Part shown: piece after piece, positions 21,323 through 24,628 of the stretch
Numbering within the stretch: the first letter of the stretch is position 1
Layout of the letters: the number at the start of each line of letters is the position of its first letter
Notes under the pieces: model-generated
Told to the model about the DNA's origin: nothing
Seen by the model: only the letters and a program-made list of their open reading frames with translations
Database searches by the model: none
Made by a program: the position numbers and the translations under genes
Assembly: GCA_020650975.1 (NCBI GenBank)
Contig: JAIPMN010001229.1
Location: 1 to 24,628, forward strand
Reading direction: 5' to 3'
DNA length: 24,628 nt
Origin: Apostichopus californicus
Lineage: Eukaryota; Echinodermata; Holothuroidea; Aspidochirotida; Stichopodidae

Positions 21323-21574
21323 ATGAACGTTTCCAATAGGTATACACAGTGTATACGCTCTTCCATCGATTCATTGCGATGGATATCAACTTGCGAATGC
21401 AGCGAACCAATTGCCAACCTTAAACACATGATGCTAACGAACCAATCAGGAAGCTGCATCAGGCTGCCTGAGTCGGCTCAGCTTGATTGCTGTCATACGG
21501 ATGCAGGTTATTTGAAAATTTACTGTCAACATTCTGACAGTACAGGACTCAATGTCTATACTAATACAAATTAA
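21323..21574 (+). other. unassigned Cys-containing open frame
   Basis: An 83-codon plus frame opens with ATG at 21323. Its middle (about 21380-21540) has a more balanced composition than the flanks and carries cysteines as CEC, then C after 18, CC after about 11, and C after about 10 residues. No signal peptide, membrane segment or known domain is visible, and no good donor follows the frame. It could be a small exon, a fossil, or chance. Confidence 0.15.
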
Positions 21575-21584
21575 AATTGTCAAT

Positions 21585-21612
21585 AGTATATATATATATA
21601 TATATTTATATA
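21585..21612. repeat. TA dinucleotide microsatellite
   Basis: An almost pure run of alternating T and A, interrupted once by TTT, follows CAATAG. Such runs are common in AT-rich animal DNA. Confidence 0.9.
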
Positions 21613-23589
21613 ACATTAAATATTAATTGGGCTTTCTTGAAACACAAAGATGGTAATTTTAAGCCATCATTATCATCATCTTCTCAAAACCTAACTATAT
21701 TTGACAAGCTATAGTACCAGTAAAAGATACAAATTCCTTATTTATACGTATACCATGCGATGTTTTTGTGTCCTATGGAAATGCCACCTCAAGGCTGCAG
21801 TTTGCAACAAACAATCTACGTTTTGTTTTGTCACTAAATTTCCCTCCACGTCTTTGATTAATTTTAGAAGAATGAAGTACTTCAAGCTTTCCATATGTCG
21901 ACTCTCAAAACATATGTTTTTACAGCTTTCGCCTTATCACTGCCAAAAGCTTTGGCATTGTAAAGTGAAAATATTAATACTATAATGTATAGCTGGGATT
22001 TAGATTTCAGAGAGGGAAAACTATTCTGGAAGGGTTTGTTATATAACAGAAAAGTTCTGTCTCAATTTTTTCGTTTTCTTTCTGTCGTTTTATTCTTTGT
22101 GCATATATATTAAAGTACAATCTTGCAATTTAAATATCTGTTGGACTTTAAGCGATTTGACCTGTCTTTAATTTTCCCAAGTAAGATACTTGGCAGTGAA
22201 AGAATTGTATTCTACATTGTTTGCATTGACTTAACACGGCATATAGTTCTAAAGTTGTTTAACTTGATGAAAGACTTTTGATTAATTATCACTTGAAATA
22301 TTGGATAAAAGTAGCATCCTTAACGTGTCAAAGGTCAATTAAGTTAATTAAACAGATGACTGTGTTATTGAAAGCATGTACGTACCGGAAGCGAGGGAAA
22401 TCCAGCTGAATGCAAGAAAACAAAGTTCAAAATGAATTCACCGAGACTCGTACTTGAAAGGATGTATTGAATTATTCGTATTCATTTAGTCTGTTGTTTG
22501 AAACATTATAGCAACGCAATTTGATATTGACTGTTGTCGCAAGCACTAACAGAAATTACAGCATTGTTATATTGATCATTTCAACCGTGAACCTTACGAA
22601 ATAACAGTTTCTACACACATTGAACTTCAGAGGGTCAGTACCCCTCAGCATAGGAGTTCGATCAAAGTTCTTTTCCTAATCTCACTGACACAGACACCAC
22701 CAAGGATGAAGGAATTCAATATGAGAGCAAAATCAAGTGACTTAAGTGATAACATTTAATACCATTCATATCCACTATCTATACTGCAGAGTAGAACAAT
22801 GTGTTTTACTCCAATGATCAAGTAACATTTTCAAAATAATTCCAGAATCTTAGACTAAATGAAATTGTTGAACAACTATATACTACAACTAATGTTTTAA
22901 AAAGATTGTACGTTGAAAGCTGAACTAAGAGTAATGTTTGAAACACGAACACATCTGTTCTCGTATAACTTAAAGAGCAAGTTTCATTGTAGTACCTGTA
23001 AGTAACATCGAAGATATGAAGGAACAAACAAAGCTATGACATGCGTCCTTTAAAATGTCAGAAGAGTTTGTTGCACAACTTTTACATTCAGCCTTCTACA
23101 CAAAAAAGTTGTACAGGTCAAAAAAAATAATAAAGACCATGTGGTTTGCAACGTCTTATAGTACCAAAAGTGTTCAGTTATTCCAAAGTATAAGGGCTTT
23201 TGGAACTCAATAACTCTAACAAGAAACTAAACAAAATTAATCCATAGTCAAACAAGTTTGATAAGTGTCATATGAACAAGAAATGATTCTTTTGAATTGT
23301 GAGTGAAAAGTTAATCTTGCTCGGTAATCTTACTTAAATCGTAAAGTAAATAGATATTTAATTTGATTTTTCTTAACATTATTCCAGTCTTCTGAAAGAA
23401 CCTATACTTGTTTTTTGTTTTGGCCAGTTCGGCATTCGAAAGGCTAATAACCGTCGTTCTTCTGGTTGGTTTAATTTGTTTATGTGCGACTATACTAAAT
23501 CACTATAGAATAGTCAAAATCGTCACTGTTAAGTTTATATTTACTACAATTAAAAGGTTTCAGCGGAACAGATGCTCTTTAAATTATAT
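21613..23589. other. intergenic, nothing supported
   Basis: AT-rich sequence with short frames at 21701-21985 (plus, TTG start) and 22818-23027 (minus) whose translations are unlike known domains. No RNA gene was recognised. Confidence 0.45.
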
Positions 23590-23946
23590 TTAAAGGGATA
23601 TTCATATGGCAGATTGTGTAACACATTTTGACTACATTAAACCCACCCATACTTCAGAATGTTCTTCAAAAGTTTAACTTTCCTGTTCTAATTTTATTGT
23701 TGATTTCTTCTTTAGACTTGGAATGTTAGCTACCAATGGAATCTATACTTAAAATTTCATCAAAAACCAAATTGCAAAAATATCATTAACCTTTGTTAAA
23801 GAATGATTTCAATAACATAAACAAAAACGAGAACAACTTTCTTACGCTCAATTGCTATAATACCGTGGCCTTGATCTAAGTATGTAACAACGTTTCCAGT
23901 GATATTGCTAAGAATTCATATTTTAGCCGCAGGAATATCCCTTTAA
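23590..23946. mobile_element. candidate TTAA-type miniature transposon (T2/piggyBac-like)
   Basis: TTTAAAGGGATATTC at 23589-23603 is the exact reverse complement of GAATATCCCTTTAAA at 23933-23947. Read as an element, the flanks are TTAA at 23590-23593 and 23943-23946, and the ends begin AGGGATATTC. TTAA target duplication with termini of the form TTAAAGGRR is the hallmark described for T2-type miniature elements, which are mobilised by piggyBac-related transposases. The element is about 357 bp with no coding capacity, since its longest frame, 23408-23593, merely runs into the left end. A single copy is seen, so a chance 15-bp inverted pair cannot be fully excluded. Confidence 0.55.
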
Positions 23947-24628
23947 AGGTATGTGCCTCAACCTAGGAGCGGCTAATATCTCACCAAGCTCTCCGCAGAC
24001 TAAACATGTCAAGGAAGACACGTTGATTGTACTTTCTTGATAAGAGATGGATATATAGTTTAAACCAGAGATTTACGCCACTGGTACCTTTCCTGTCATT
24101 TAATTTCTCGACCGTTTATGGGTTAAAAGCGAAACTCAATCATACGTTCGCGTCGGACCGCGGGGTGCTAAGCGCAAATTGACCTAGAAAGATAAGAGAA
24201 CTGTATCCAGAAAAAAACTTACTCCATATAAAACGGAATGAAATTTATCCTCTCAGTTGAGAACACGTAATGGTTGTAATGATCTCTTAAACGAAAGGAT
24301 TATTGTGCCAATTTAAAACTACTTCTGGTCACGTACGTATAATTTGTTTATGTAAATGGGGTTAGGTGATGTTTTTTTCTGGACGGCAAAAACCTGGAAA
24401 AGCATAACGGCTACTATTAAATTATAACGAAACGCAGTTTACCGCAGTTGGTGACAGCAATGAAATATTTGGAGAGTCTACAGCTCGTTTAGTTTTCTCG
24501 TTAGAAAACTTAGAATCGAATATGAGTGCAATTTGTATTAGTTTGTAGGTGACAGCATATTATGCGTACTAGCTTGATTAATCAAAATCGAATTCCCAAA
24601 AGTATGTAAATTGTTTAATTGCATATAT
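23947..24628. other. intergenic, nothing supported
   Basis: No gene is recognised. A brief GC-rich patch at about 24145-24175, with CGCG and CGCGGGG, interrupts the AT-rich sequence but has no frame or RNA-like structure that I can support. Confidence 0.45.

Overview
This is a strongly AT-rich stretch of animal nuclear DNA with very low gene density, decayed mobile DNA, several minisatellites and one confident protein-coding gene. There are no bacterial-style operons, ribosome binding sites or tightly packed genes. The only long clean reading frame is a rhodopsin-like (class A) neuropeptide receptor of the bombesin / CCHamide / endothelin-receptor group. The receptor type, AT bias and repeat content suit an invertebrate, and an echinoderm such as a sea cucumber is my best guess. 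That taxonomic call is inference; no sequence here proves it.

Layout: 218-659 is a nine-copy ~49-bp minisatellite. 660-5376 holds no recognisable intact gene; a decayed piece resembling the C-terminal part of a LINE reverse transcriptase lies near 2326-2500. 5595-5660 is a three-copy 22-bp repeat. 5985-6332 is a fold-back cluster built from a CGTCAAAATG-type motif in both orientations. 6333-9638 is featureless AT-rich DNA with short AAAT runs. 10176-11303 (minus strand) encodes a 375-residue seven-transmembrane receptor in one uninterrupted coding exon. Upstream of it (11304-11766) are signals for one or two small introns in the 5' leader and a short upstream ORF. 12590-13204 is a retroelement-like repeat with two direct copies and one inverted copy of the same ~65-bp core, giving a 68-bp-arm hairpin with a 7-base loop.

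14713-15410 is a minisatellite with a 90-bp period made of two diverged ~45-bp halves. 15584-15679 (minus) is a weak candidate Cys-rich exon. 15680-19900 shows no convincing gene. 19901-20203 is a six-copy 50/51-bp minisatellite. 23590-23946 is a candidate non-autonomous DNA transposon with TTAA target sites and AGGGATATTC ends.

The receptor would act in the plasma membrane, binding a secreted peptide and signalling through G proteins. No ligand gene or signalling partner is visible. I see no multi-gene system. The least ordinary signals are the long hairpin at 12846-12988, the dimeric 90-bp satellite, the TTAA element, and two minisatellites of almost equal period whose units each carry a 7-bp dyad.
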